From CAZYFH01 sp965249175 (lineage in GTDB: Bacteria > Acidobacteriota > Vicinamibacteria > Vicinamibacterales > UBA8438): a stretch of DNA of 64,000 nucleotides. The position numbers were made by a program, and so were the translations under genes. Position 1 is the first letter of the stretch. Every line of letters starts with the position of its first letter. Below, piece after piece: positions 43,560-51,487 of the stretch. The DNA lies in NCBI GenBank assembly GCA_965249175.1, contig OZ252227.1, forward strand, positions 5,828,001 to 5,892,000. Direction: 5' to 3'. The notes under the pieces are model-generated. The model saw nothing but the letters and a program-made list of their open reading frames with translations. It was not told the origin of the DNA and searched no databases.

Positions 43560-43935
43560 GACCCTTGACCTGCTAATAGTCGTTGCTCGTGCCCTCGCCG
43601 CGAATGGCCGCGATCGGAGGATGAAGTTGCCGATCTCGGTCGATCGCTTCAGCCCGCCGCATTTCCCGAGAAACAAAGACACCTTTAGGCTGGCGCGCGC
43701 TCAACAAATCCATGATCGTCGCGGCGTTCGCCGACCCAATCCCGAAGTTGATGATGGTGAGTCCCAGGTCGTTCGTCGCTGCCTGCATCGGCTTGCGTTC
43801 GCCGAAACCGTTCGCATCCGAACATCTCGGTGAACGCGTCGATGTGATAGCGGAAGTTGGTCAGTAGGATGTAGTCGCCGAGCCGGTCAAAGGGGCATCC
43901 CTGTGTATCGCGGGAGCCAATTCCTTGCGAGCTGA
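43560..43935 (-). pseudogene. AMP nucleosidase remnant with several frameshifts
   Basis: Minus-strand pieces in three frames line up as one AMP nucleosidase segment: DYILLTNFRYHIDAFTEMFG, then MQAATNDLGLTIINFGIGSA with NAATIMDLLSARQPK, then LFLGKCGGLKRSTEIGNFIL, then PIAAIRGEGTSNDY and a stop. Shifts lie near 43812, 43690 and 43625. Only about 110 of the family's roughly 480 residues remain. The gene once encoded an enzyme cleaving AMP to adenine and ribose 5-phosphate. Confidence 0.75.
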
Positions 43936-43988
43936 AGCCGATCGGGCATGAGTAACAACCGACGGAAGTTGGACGGTGCGAAGCCAGC

Positions 43989-44033
43989 CTAGGGACATCC
44001 CTAGTTCCTTCACGCCCCGGCGAGGCGTATGGT
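43989..44033 (+). promoter_or_regulatory. Palindromic promoter, copy 8
   Basis: Palindrome CTAGGGACATCCCTAG (43989-44004), -35-like TTCCTT (44005-44010), 17-base spacer and -10-like TATGGT (44028-44033). It is followed by a small membrane-protein gene at 44058. Confidence 0.72.
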
Positions 44034-44057
44034 GCTGTCGACCACAAAGGGGGTGCG

Positions 44058-44258
44058 ATGAACTCGCTGCTACAGCCGCGCGGCATCAACCCTGGCGCGC
44101 CCGCGACCCTGCTTCTCGCGACGGTGACCCTCGCGATCGCGGGGGCGCTCGTGGTCGGGCTGAATCACCTGCGAGACGCGTACGGCCAGTGGACGGAGCA
44201 GACAGGGGTCTCCGCGTTGACGGGCGTCGACCTGCTCGCCAACCCGACGTCGCGGTAG
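44058..44258 (+). CDS. Small single-helix membrane protein
   Basis: A 66-residue product with one hydrophobic helix (ATLLLATVTLAIAGALVVGL, about residues 16-35) and a polar C-terminus. The ATG follows an AAGGGGG ribosome site and lies 24 bases after the -10-like element of a palindromic promoter. No family was recognised. It is convergent with the radical SAM fusion gene 37 bases away. Confidence 0.62.
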   Translation: MNSLLQPRGINPGAPATLLLATVTLAIAGALVVGLNHLRDAYGQWTEQTGVSALTGVDLLANPTSR

Positions 44259-44295
44259 TCACCCCCACCGCTGGCCGCCACAGGCACGCCGGAGT

Positions 44296-46824
44296 TTAGC
44301 AGCAATCGGGTCCGCAGTCGCCGTCGGTCTCAATCGCCACGTCGCGGGCGCCCGCCGCGTCATCGACGATGACGAACGAGGCGCGGTAGGGCGGGTGTTG
44401 GAGCTTCGCGGCGGTGTCGGTGCAGACCTCGATCGGCGTTCCGCGGGGAAAGAGATGGCCCTCTTCATCGATGACGGCCTTTTGTGGGCCGAGGTAGACC
44501 GCGTACTGCCCGACATACCGACAACCGGCTTTCTTTTCGAACTTGAAGCCACGCACGGTGACCGAGTGGAACGTGCAGCCTTCGACCTCTTTCCAAAACG
44601 ACTTCTTCAGCAAGGAGACCCCGTAGAAGCCGGCGCGCTCCAAGCCGGCCAACAGCGCCTCCTCGGTCAGCGCGCCGCTGATGCACTCGCCCCAGAGCTG
44701 CCCGTCGGCCCGCATGTGCGGCGGGACCTCGCGGTCGGAGACGATGTCGGCGATGACGGCGCGGCCATGGTCGTTCAGCACACGCCAGATCTCGCGAAAC
44801 ACCCGCGGCTTGTCCGGTGACAGGTTGATCACGCAGTTGGACGTCACGACGTCCGCCGAGCGGTCGTCCAGCGGGATCTCCTCAAGGTAGCCCTTCCGGA
44901 ACTCAACGGCATCGTATCCGAGCGCCGCGGCCACCTTCGGTCGGCAATCCGTGGCGACGGCGAGCATCTGGTCCGTCATGTCGATGCCGACAACCCGCCC
45001 CTCGGACCCTACTTTCTTTGCGGCGATGAAACAGTCGATGCCGGCGCCCGAGCCAAGATCGACCATCGTCTCGCCGACCGCGAGCGCCGCAGCCGTGACG
45101 GGGCTCCCGCAGCCATAGAAGCGCTCGACCACTTCTGCCGGAATGTGCGCGAGATCCGCGGGATCGGGACGCGTTGGACAGCAGAGCTCCGCTTGCGGCT
45201 CCTGGGCGGCTGCACCGTAAAACTCGCGTACGGTCAGCCGTGACTTCTCCATGACCTCGGCCGACAGCACGCAGGCCGAATGCGTCGTCCTGACGATCGC
45301 CTGCTCGTCGTGCAAGGTCTGCTCGCCCATGCCACGGAACACCACGGGCCGGTCGTAGCCGGATCGTGGCTGGACAGTGGCCCGCCCTTCGTTGGCCAGT
45401 TCGGCCAGCGCGTCCTCCGCAAGCCCCTTGTAGAGATCGCAGTACGGGTCATGGGCCGTGAAGCTGCCCCGCCTGCTCTCGTCCTGATCGACTCCCGTCC
45501 AGTAGCCGTGCTCGAGGTCGCCGCCACCACAGAGGAACTTCAGCGAGCAGGATCGGCAGATCGACTTCTGCTCGACCGTCGCGGCACGGAGGTCCTCGCA
45601 CACCGCGCTCCGCTTCCAGATCGCCTCCAGGTCCTGCTGCCGCAGATCGCCGCACCTGAGGGCCGCTACGCCGGCCATCGATGCCGACGGGTAGATGCAA
45701 CCGTCGGTGTTCAGACAGAGGCTGTTCCATCCAGCGCCAGCCAGGTCGTTCTTCACACCCGGCGTGGCGTCCATGCGGAGACGAAACTCCTCGATATTGT
45801 CGATCGTGATGCCGAGCTCACGAGCCGGGACCTGCGCTCGCCGGACGGCGCGGAGGATGTCGTCGGCCGATGGGAAGTCGGCGAACGGCCCGGTGCGCCC
45901 ACGGCCTCGGCGATGGGGCCAGAGCAGATGCAGGTTGCGCACACCGAGCGTCGCGGCGAGCCGCACCATGTCGTCCAGATGGCCGATGTTGGACCGGAGC
46001 ACGGTCGTCGTCAACGTTGGCCGCAGCCCGGCCGCGACCGCGGCCTTGATGCCTTCGACGGTGCGCGAGAAGCTGCCGGCGCCGCGAACGGGATCGTTGA
46101 TCTCCGCCGTCGGCCCATCGACGCTCACCTGGAGACGGAGTCTGGCCGCCGTAGTGGACGAAGCGGAACCGGCCTCGGCCTCGCGGCCCGCCGCGAGCGC
46201 GACGAGTCGTGCGAGACGGTCACCCCGCAGCAGCGTGCCGTTCGTCAGGACGATCAGCTCCCGGCCATGGGTCTCGACGACGCGCTCGCAGAGCTCGATG
46301 ACATCAGGTCGGGCCAGCGGCTCGCCGCCGGTGAAGAACACCCGTTCGACGCCCAGAGCGACGGCCTGATCGATCGCGTCGAGGAGAGACGCCGTCTCGA
46401 GTCCCTGCGCTCGGTCGGGGCCGGATGAGACAAGGCAGTGCTCGCACGCCAAGTTGCAGAAATCGTTGAGCTGGATCCAGAACTCGCTGAGCCGGTCGAC
46501 GTCGAGATACGCCGCCCGGCCGAGATACGGGGCCGGCGCGGCGCCGTCGGTCGACAGCATCCCCTGCCGCAGCCCGTCGCGCACGAACGTCTCCACGTGG
46601 AGCCACGCGCGAGTCGTGTCCAGGCCGGAGTGGGACGCGTAGTCCTTGACGACCTGACCGAGCGGTGTGCGTCCATCGAACAGCGAGAGCAGCTGCACGC
46701 CGCGCTCGTCGGTGGCGACCCAGTTCGGCGCCGCCGGGTCGAGGGCCACCGAGCCCCAGGGCACGGGTATGACCGTAAACGCCGGCGCCCGAAGCAACGA
46801 GCGGTCGTCGAGATGGCTAGCCAT
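44296..46824 (-). CDS. PqqD-like / radical SAM-SPASM / ArsM-like methyltransferase fusion
   Basis: An 842-residue multidomain enzyme. Residues 10-90 resemble a PqqD-type fold (VPWGSVALDPAAPNWVATDE). A radical SAM domain follows with CNLACEHC (about 123-130) and FFTGGEPLARPD, then a SPASM-like domain with clustered Cys (CRSCSLKFLCGGG). From about 515 there is a methyltransferase of the type placed near ArsM: CC pair in AELCCPTRPDP, ERFYGCGSPV, DLGSGAGIDCFIAAKKVG, GIDMTDQML. The C-terminus ends GPDCC. ArsM-type enzymes methylate arsenic, and radical SAM partners (ArsS) make arsenosugars; a role in organoarsenical or metalloid chemistry is inference. Divergent from the CFA-synthase-like gene. 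Confidence 0.85.
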   Translation of the reverse strand: MASHLDDRSLLRAPAFTVIPVPWGSVALDPAAPNWVATDERGVQLLSLFDGRTPLGQVVKDYASHSGLDTTRAWLHVETFVRDGLRQGMLSTDGAAPAPYLGRAAYLDVDRLSEFWIQLNDFCNLACEHCLVSSGPDRAQGLETASLLDAIDQAVALGVERVFFTGGEPLARPDVIELCERVVETHGRELIVLTNGTLLRGDRLARLVALAAGREAEAGSASSTTAARLRLQVSVDGPTAEINDPVRGAGSFSRTVEGIKAAVAAGLRPTLTTTVLRSNIGHLDDMVRLAATLGVRNLHLLWPHRRGRGRTGPFADFPSADDILRAVRRAQVPARELGITIDNIEEFRLRMDATPGVKNDLAGAGWNSLCLNTDGCIYPSASMAGVAALRCGDLRQQDLEAIWKRSAVCEDLRAATVEQKSICRSCSLKFLCGGGDLEHGYWTGVDQDESRRGSFTAHDPYCDLYKGLAEDALAELANEGRATVQPRSGYDRPVVFRGMGEQTLHDEQAIVRTTHSACVLSAEVMEKSRLTVREFYGAAAQEPQAELCCPTRPDPADLAHIPAEVVERFYGCGSPVTAAALAVGETMVDLGSGAGIDCFIAAKKVGSEGRVVGIDMTDQMLAVATDCRPKVAAALGYDAVEFRKGYLEEIPLDDRSADVVTSNCVINLSPDKPRVFREIWRVLNDHGRAVIADIVSDREVPPHMRADGQLWGECISGALTEEALLAGLERAGFYGVSLLKKSFWKEVEGCTFHSVTVRGFKFEKKAGCRYVGQYAVYLGPQKAVIDEEGHLFPRGTPIEVCTDTAAKLQHPPYRASFVIVDDAAGARDVAIETDGDCGPDCC

Positions 46825-46931
46825 GATACGCCTGAGCCTGTGCCCTCACACTGTATACCCCCGCGGTTGGGTCGTGCGCGCAGCTGTGTTCCCGCCTTGC
46901 AGGGGCGGGAGCTCCTCGATAAGCTCCGGAT

Positions 46932-48167
46932 TTGAACGCCCGTAGCTCGAGTGCCGCCGGCCAGCGCCCCACCGCCCCATACGACCGCTGGGTCCTTCGC
47001 GCGGTGCAGGCCGCGTTGGGCGACGCCCCGCTGCGGTTCGCGCTGTGGGACGGGACGTCGTGCTATCGACTGGACGCCGAGCCGGTCGCGACCGTCCGCT
47101 TCGCAGACAGACGCGCGCTGTGGGGCCTGCTCTGGAACCGAGACATCGGCTTTGGAGACGGGTTCCGGTCCGGCCGGGTGACCGTCGAGGGCGACCTCGC
47201 CGGCGCGATCGAAGCCGTGTTCCGGGCCGTGAAGGAGCAGGCCCCCCGCGATCGAGCGCTGCGGCAGCGGCGGGCGTCGAACACGGTGCACCGAGCCCGG
47301 CCGGGCCTGCACCATCACTACGATCTTGGCAACGATTTCTACAGCCTCTGGCTCGACCGTCACATGATCTACACGTGCGCCTACTACGCATCGCCGGAGA
47401 TGACGTTGGAGGACGCTCAGCGGGCCAAGCTGGACTACGTGTGCCGCAAGCTCCGGCTGCGCGCCAATGAGCGGGTCGTCGAAGCCGGCTGCGGGTGGGG
47501 CGCCCTGGCGTTGCACATGGCGCGGCACTACGGCGTGACGGTTCGCGCGTTCACGATCTCGCGCGAGCAGGTCGACTACGCCAGACACCGCGCGCGCGTG
47601 GCAGGGCTGGCCGGTCGTGTCGAGTTCGTCGAAGATGACTACCGCAACATCAGCGGGCAATGCGACGCCTTCGTCTCGGTCGGCATGCTCGAGCACGTGG
47701 GGCCCAATCACTACCCCGCGTTGGGCGACGCGATCAACCGATGCCTCTCGGCTACCGGCGGCCGTGGTCTGCTCCACTTCATCGGCCGAAATCGCCCCCG
47801 CCCCCTCAACCCATGGATTCGCAAACGGGTGTTCCCGGGCGCCTACCCACCGACGATCGCCGAGGTGGCCGAGGCGATCGTCGAGCCGGGCGACGTCTCC
47901 GTCCTCGACGTCGAGAACCTGCGCTTGCACTACGCGCGCACCTGCGCCGATTGGCTGGCGCGGTTCGAGGCGGTTGAGGATGCCGTGACCGAGAAGCTTG
48001 GATCGGAGCTATACCGGACATGGCGGTTGTATCTCGCCGGGTCGCAGGCCTCGTTCACTGCCGGTTGGATGCAGCTCTTTCAGATTACCTTCGCGCGCGG
48101 CGGCGATAACGACGTGCCGTGGACACGCGCCGACCTCTACCGCGACGCGCCGACAACGGACGGCTGA
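46932..48167 (+). CDS. Cyclopropane-fatty-acyl-phospholipid synthase family methyltransferase
   Basis: A 411-residue SAM-dependent enzyme of the CFA synthase family, which adds a methylene bridge to unsaturated lipid chains at the membrane. Visible are HHYDLGNDFYSLWLDRHMIY, YTCAYYASPEMTLEDAQ, SAM motif VVEAGCGWGALALHMA, and SVGMLEHVGPNHY. The start is uncertain: a TTG at 46932 opens the frame, with no strong ribosome site. Divergent from the radical SAM fusion (107 bases apart). Its stop overlaps the ATG of the interrupted serine hydrolase by one base. Confidence 0.88.
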   Translation: MNARSSSAAGQRPTAPYDRWVLRAVQAALGDAPLRFALWDGTSCYRLDAEPVATVRFADRRALWGLLWNRDIGFGDGFRSGRVTVEGDLAGAIEAVFRAVKEQAPRDRALRQRRASNTVHRARPGLHHHYDLGNDFYSLWLDRHMIYTCAYYASPEMTLEDAQRAKLDYVCRKLRLRANERVVEAGCGWGALALHMARHYGVTVRAFTISREQVDYARHRARVAGLAGRVEFVEDDYRNISGQCDAFVSVGMLEHVGPNHYPALGDAINRCLSATGGRGLLHFIGRNRPRPLNPWIRKRVFPGAYPPTIAEVAEAIVEPGDVSVLDVENLRLHYARTCADWLARFEAVEDAVTEKLGSELYRTWRLYLAGSQASFTAGWMQLFQITFARGGDNDVPWTRADLYRDAPTTDG

Positions 48168-48829
48168 TGGACCAGAGCCCGCGCTCGTCGGCGGCGGCGG
48201 ACCCGCCGGTTCGAGCTGCGCCTGGGCAGGGCAGCGCTCCGTTCCACAGGCCGTTGGCGGACTTCCGTGACCGGTTCGGCGCGGTTGGCGTGGGCGCGGC
48301 CACGATCACCAGTAGCGGTGACGTCGTCGTCGACGCCGTCGGCAGTCGGCGGCACGGCAGCCCGGATCGGGTCGCCGTCGACGACCAATGGCACATCGGC
48401 TCATGCGCCAAGTCGATCACCGCCGCCCTCTATGGCCGGTTGGTCGAGTGCGGCGCCGCCGAATGGGGCGTGCCCATCGCCGAGTGCTTCCCGGATCTGG
48501 CCGGCGAGCTGGCACCGGAGTGGTCGGGCCCAACTGTCGACGAGGTGCTCGTGTGTCGCTCTGGGATGAGGGCCAACCTCCCGCATGCCGAGATGGATCG
48601 GGCGTGGAAGGATGATCGTCCGCTGGTGGACCAGCGCACCGACGCCGTGCGGTTCGCCCTGTCGCGGCCGCCGCGCGGTCGGGGAGCCTTTCGATACTCC
48701 AACCTCGGTTACGTCGTCGTCGGGGCCGCCATCGACCGGCTCGCCGCCATCTCCTTCGAGGACACCCTACGCAGGCATCTGCTCGACCCGCTCGGTGTTC
48801 AATCGCTCGGCTTCGGGAGGGTGAGCTAA
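48167..48829 (+). pseudogene. Serine hydrolase (beta-lactamase family), N-terminal part, split by IS256
   Basis: About 220 codons of a class C beta-lactamase-like hydrolase: SCAK in WHIGSCAKSITAALYG (the SxxK motif) and YSNLGY (the YxN motif). It has no signal peptide. The frame ends at a TAA created at the border of an IS256 element; the remaining part continues at 50233. Before the insertion the protein had about 375 residues. It overlaps the CFA-synthase-like gene by one base. Confidence 0.85.
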
Positions 48830-50232
48830 TCTTAGTTGAAAATTGAAACGGCTCCAGACCCTGTGGTGTGATGACGTTGCAAAAGACGGACATCACCCCA
48901 CGAGAGAGAGGAGCCACGATGAGTGTCCTACGTGCTGTCAGGAAGCGCAAGAAAGTTCGCAAGCTGGGCTCGGTCAACATCATTCACCGCGAGGCCTACG
49001 CGGATCTGGAGCTGGACGCGAAGGTGGAGCTGATCCGCTCGCTGGTGCCCCTGGGCCTGATGCATGTGCAGGAGTTGCTCGACCAGGAGGTGACGGCGCT
49101 GGCGAGCGAGCGCTACGTCCGGAAGGACGCGTCGGTCGGTGGACGCCGTCACGGCAGTAACCCTGGGACGGTGGGTCTCGCGGGGCAGCGCGTGCCGATT
49201 CGCGTGCCCCGGATTCGTCGCCTCGCAGGGAGCGAGATTCCGCTGCGGTCGTATGAGGCGTTGCATGACGACCGCGAGGTGGACGACGCGCTGCTGCGAC
49301 GGGTGCTCTACGGGATCTCGTGCCGCAACTACGCGGCGGCCGCGGCGGCGATTCCCGGGGCGATCGGGCTGTCGAGTTCGACGGTGTCCCGGGGGTTCAT
49401 CCAGGCCAGCGCGGCGCAGCTACGGGCGTTCCAGGAGCGGGACCTATCCGATGAGGACGTGGTGGCCGTGTTCCTGGACGGCAAGACGTTCGCTGACGCG
49501 ACGATGGTCATCGCGCTAGGCATCACGCTGTCTGGGGAGAAACGCTTCCTGGGCTTCGTCGAAACGGACACGGAGAACGCGACGGTGCTCACACCGTTCC
49601 TGCGGTCGTTGGTCGAGCGGGGCCTCGACCTCTCCCAGGGTGTGCTGGTCATCCTCGATGGCGGCAAGGGGCTCCGCACGGCCGTCCGGAAGGCCTTCCG
49701 GGGCCGGGCCCTGGTCCAACGGTGCCAGTGGCACAAGCGCGAGAACGTGGTGAGCTACCTGGCCAAGCACGAGCAGGCGGTGTGGCGTCAGCGTCTCCAG
49801 CGAGCGTACAACCGGCCGGACTACGACGAGGCCCTCGGTGCGCTCGAGACGCTCCACGGCGAGTTGGACGAGCGGAACCAGTCGGCGGCTGACAGCTTGG
49901 CGGAAGGCCTGGACGAAACCCTGACGTTACATCGATTGGGCGTGTACGGAGTGCTGGGCCGGTCGCTGAAGACGACGAACTGTCTGGAGTCGGTCAATGC
50001 GCTGGTCGAGGAACGCTGCGCGAAGGTAGATCACTGGCAGAGCTCGAGCCAACGCCACCGCTGGCTGGCGACCGCCCTCCTGGACATCGAACCGCGCTTA
50101 CGAAGGGTGAGGGGCTACCGCCACCTTCCCACGCTTCGGGCCGCATTGAAGCGAGAACTGAAGATCGACACGACGACGTCGAAGAAGCAGGCCGCGTAAG
50201 CCATCGGGAGCCGTGGAGAGTTTCAACTAAGA
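48830..50232 (+). mobile_element. IS256-family insertion sequence
   Basis: About 1.4 kb bounded by inverted ends: TCTTAGTTGAAA (48830-48841) and its complement TTTCAACTAAGA (50221-50232), with a further matching CGGCTCC block inside each end. One transposase gene fills it. No exact 8-9-bp target duplication was found at the two flanks. Confidence 0.88.
48919..50199 (+). CDS. IS256-family (Mutator-type) transposase
   Basis: A 426-residue DDE transposase. The acidic residues lie in VFLDGKTFADATMV, VLVILDGGKGLRTAV and NCLESVNALVEER, and the CQWHKRENVVSYL segment is typical of the family. The ATG at 48919 has a GAGAGGAG ribosome site; a GTG at 48868 gives 443 residues. The gene is intact, so the element may still be active. 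Confidence 0.93.
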   Translation: MSVLRAVRKRKKVRKLGSVNIIHREAYADLELDAKVELIRSLVPLGLMHVQELLDQEVTALASERYVRKDASVGGRRHGSNPGTVGLAGQRVPIRVPRIRRLAGSEIPLRSYEALHDDREVDDALLRRVLYGISCRNYAAAAAAIPGAIGLSSSTVSRGFIQASAAQLRAFQERDLSDEDVVAVFLDGKTFADATMVIALGITLSGEKRFLGFVETDTENATVLTPFLRSLVERGLDLSQGVLVILDGGKGLRTAVRKAFRGRALVQRCQWHKRENVVSYLAKHEQAVWRQRLQRAYNRPDYDEALGALETLHGELDERNQSAADSLAEGLDETLTLHRLGVYGVLGRSLKTTNCLESVNALVEERCAKVDHWQSSSQRHRWLATALLDIEPRLRRVRGYRHLPTLRAALKRELKIDTTTSKKQAA

Positions 50233-50704
50233 ATGGGCTTGACTCGCCTTCGGCCCACCGCCCGAGATCTGGGGACACAAACCGAGGCTGCGACTCGGCA
50301 GCGTCTGCCTCGGTCGAGGCGCGCCGGTCGATCCTGATCACGGACCCAGTGACAATCCCGCCGTGCTGACGTCGGCCGGCCGGCTCCATCTGAGCCTCGC
50401 CGACTGGGCCAGGTTCCAACACCTCTTCTTGACCAACGGCGGCGACCTGCTCGAGCCCGCCACGGTCGAACGCCTCCTGGCCGTTCCAACGAAAAAGGGC
50501 CGGGGGATGGCCATGGGGTGGGCGCCGGCCACCGGGCTCCGTGGGGCCTCCTACGGCATGCAGGGATCGAACACGTACTGGGCCGCGACGGCTCTAATCG
50601 ACGACAGTCGAGGGCGTACGGCGATGGTCGTGGTCAACGATGGACGGACTCGTGTTCTGCGCGGTTCCGCACTGCTTGCGGCGAAGATGCTCGAGCTCGG
50701 CTAG
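50233..50704 (+). pseudogene. Serine hydrolase, C-terminal part after the IS256 insertion
   Basis: The frame through 50246-50704 continues the interrupted hydrolase (FGPPPEIWGHKPRLRLGS, LTSAGRLHLSLADWARFQHL, MGWAPATGLRGASYGMQGSN with the third motif). It is read in the frame FGPPPEIWGH; a TGA at 50240 lies just upstream. The part up to the IS fits the product at 48167. No separate start is convincing before 50363. Confidence 0.8.
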
Positions 50705-50709
50705 CCACG

Positions 50710-50715
50710 TATAAT
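50710..50715 (+). promoter_or_regulatory. -10 box TATAAT for a probably leaderless transcript
   Basis: A perfect TATAAT lies 7 bases before the ATG at 50723. The expected transcription start would fall at or next to the ATG, so the mRNA would be leaderless. There is no ribosome site between. Confidence 0.55.
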
Positions 50716-50722
50716 CGCAATA

Positions 50723-50980
50723 ATGTCACCGTCGGACGGTAAGGCCGATGCCAGACGCGAGGCGCGACGCCACTGGCCGCTGGCGGCGTACCGCCTCGGA
50801 GAAGAACCGAGCGACGACCTGAGCGACCGCAGCACCCCGGAGGGGCGCATCGCGATGATGTGGACGCTCGCCGTCGATGCCTGGACCGTCTCAGGTCGAG
50901 AGCTCCCACTGTACACACGGGACCAGATGCCGGGGCGTCTCATCCGGCGCTCACCGTCTCATACTGCCCCCGAACGTTGA
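50723..50980 (+). CDS. Small protein preceding a nucleotidyltransferase, possible antitoxin
   Basis: An 85-residue protein with a charged N-terminal half (SDGKADARREARRHWPLAAY) and a hydrophobic stretch (AMMWTLAVDAW). Not assigned to a family. It is directly coupled to the nucleotidyltransferase: its TGA overlaps the TTG start by 4 bases. This arrangement suggests a toxin-antitoxin-like pair, by analogy with MNT/HEPN and AbiEi/AbiEii systems; inference only. Confidence 0.65.
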   Translation: MSPSDGKADARREARRHWPLAAYRLGEEPSDDLSDRSTPEGRIAMMWTLAVDAWTVSGRELPLYTRDQMPGRLIRRSPSHTAPER

Positions 50981-51438
50981 ACCCAGATTTCCTGGATTTT
51001 CTGGCCGCGCTACTCCGAGCGGAGGTGCGGTTCCTCGTCGTCGGTGCGCACGCGATGGCCGCGCACGGCGTGCCGCGCGCCACCGGCGACCTTGATGTCT
51101 GGGTGCAATCAGATGCAGAGAACGCCGACCGCGTATGGTTGGGGTTGCGGGATTTCGGCGCGCCGATTGAGACGCTCGGGATGTCGAAGGCCGACCTGAT
51201 GGAACCGGAGATGGTGTTCCAATTGGGCGTGCCACCGCAGCGGATAGACATCCTCACATCTCTCAGCGGCCTCACATTCGCGGACGCCTGGGCGTCGCGG
51301 ACTGTCCATCGCATCGACGAGCTTGACGTGCCGATTCTGGGGCGTGGGGCCCTTCTCCGCAACAAACGTGCGACAGGGCGGACCAAGGACCTCGCAGACA
51401 TCGAGATCCTCGAGCAGCAGGTCACCACCGGCTCCTAG
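50977..51438 (+). CDS. Nucleotidyltransferase-like protein (AbiEii/DUF6036-type)
   Basis: A 153-residue protein with the polymerase-beta-like nucleotidyltransferase motif: VGAHAMAAHGVPRATGDLDV (a G/A-rich turn then DLD), and FQLGVPPQRIDILTSLSG with a third Asp. Family members act as minimal nucleotidyltransferases in toxin-antitoxin or phage-defence modules. The start is TTG at 50977 overlapping the upstream stop; earlier codons in the frame lie in the preceding gene. A second pair of similar layout is at 60477-61282. Confidence 0.75.
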   Translation: MNPDFLDFLAALLRAEVRFLVVGAHAMAAHGVPRATGDLDVWVQSDAENADRVWLGLRDFGAPIETLGMSKADLMEPEMVFQLGVPPQRIDILTSLSGLTFADAWASRTVHRIDELDVPILGRGALLRNKRATGRTKDLADIEILEQQVTTGS

Positions 51439-51487
51439 CAGCCCGTGGTGACCTTCCTTTCGACGAAGACTCTTTGACGGGACGGCT

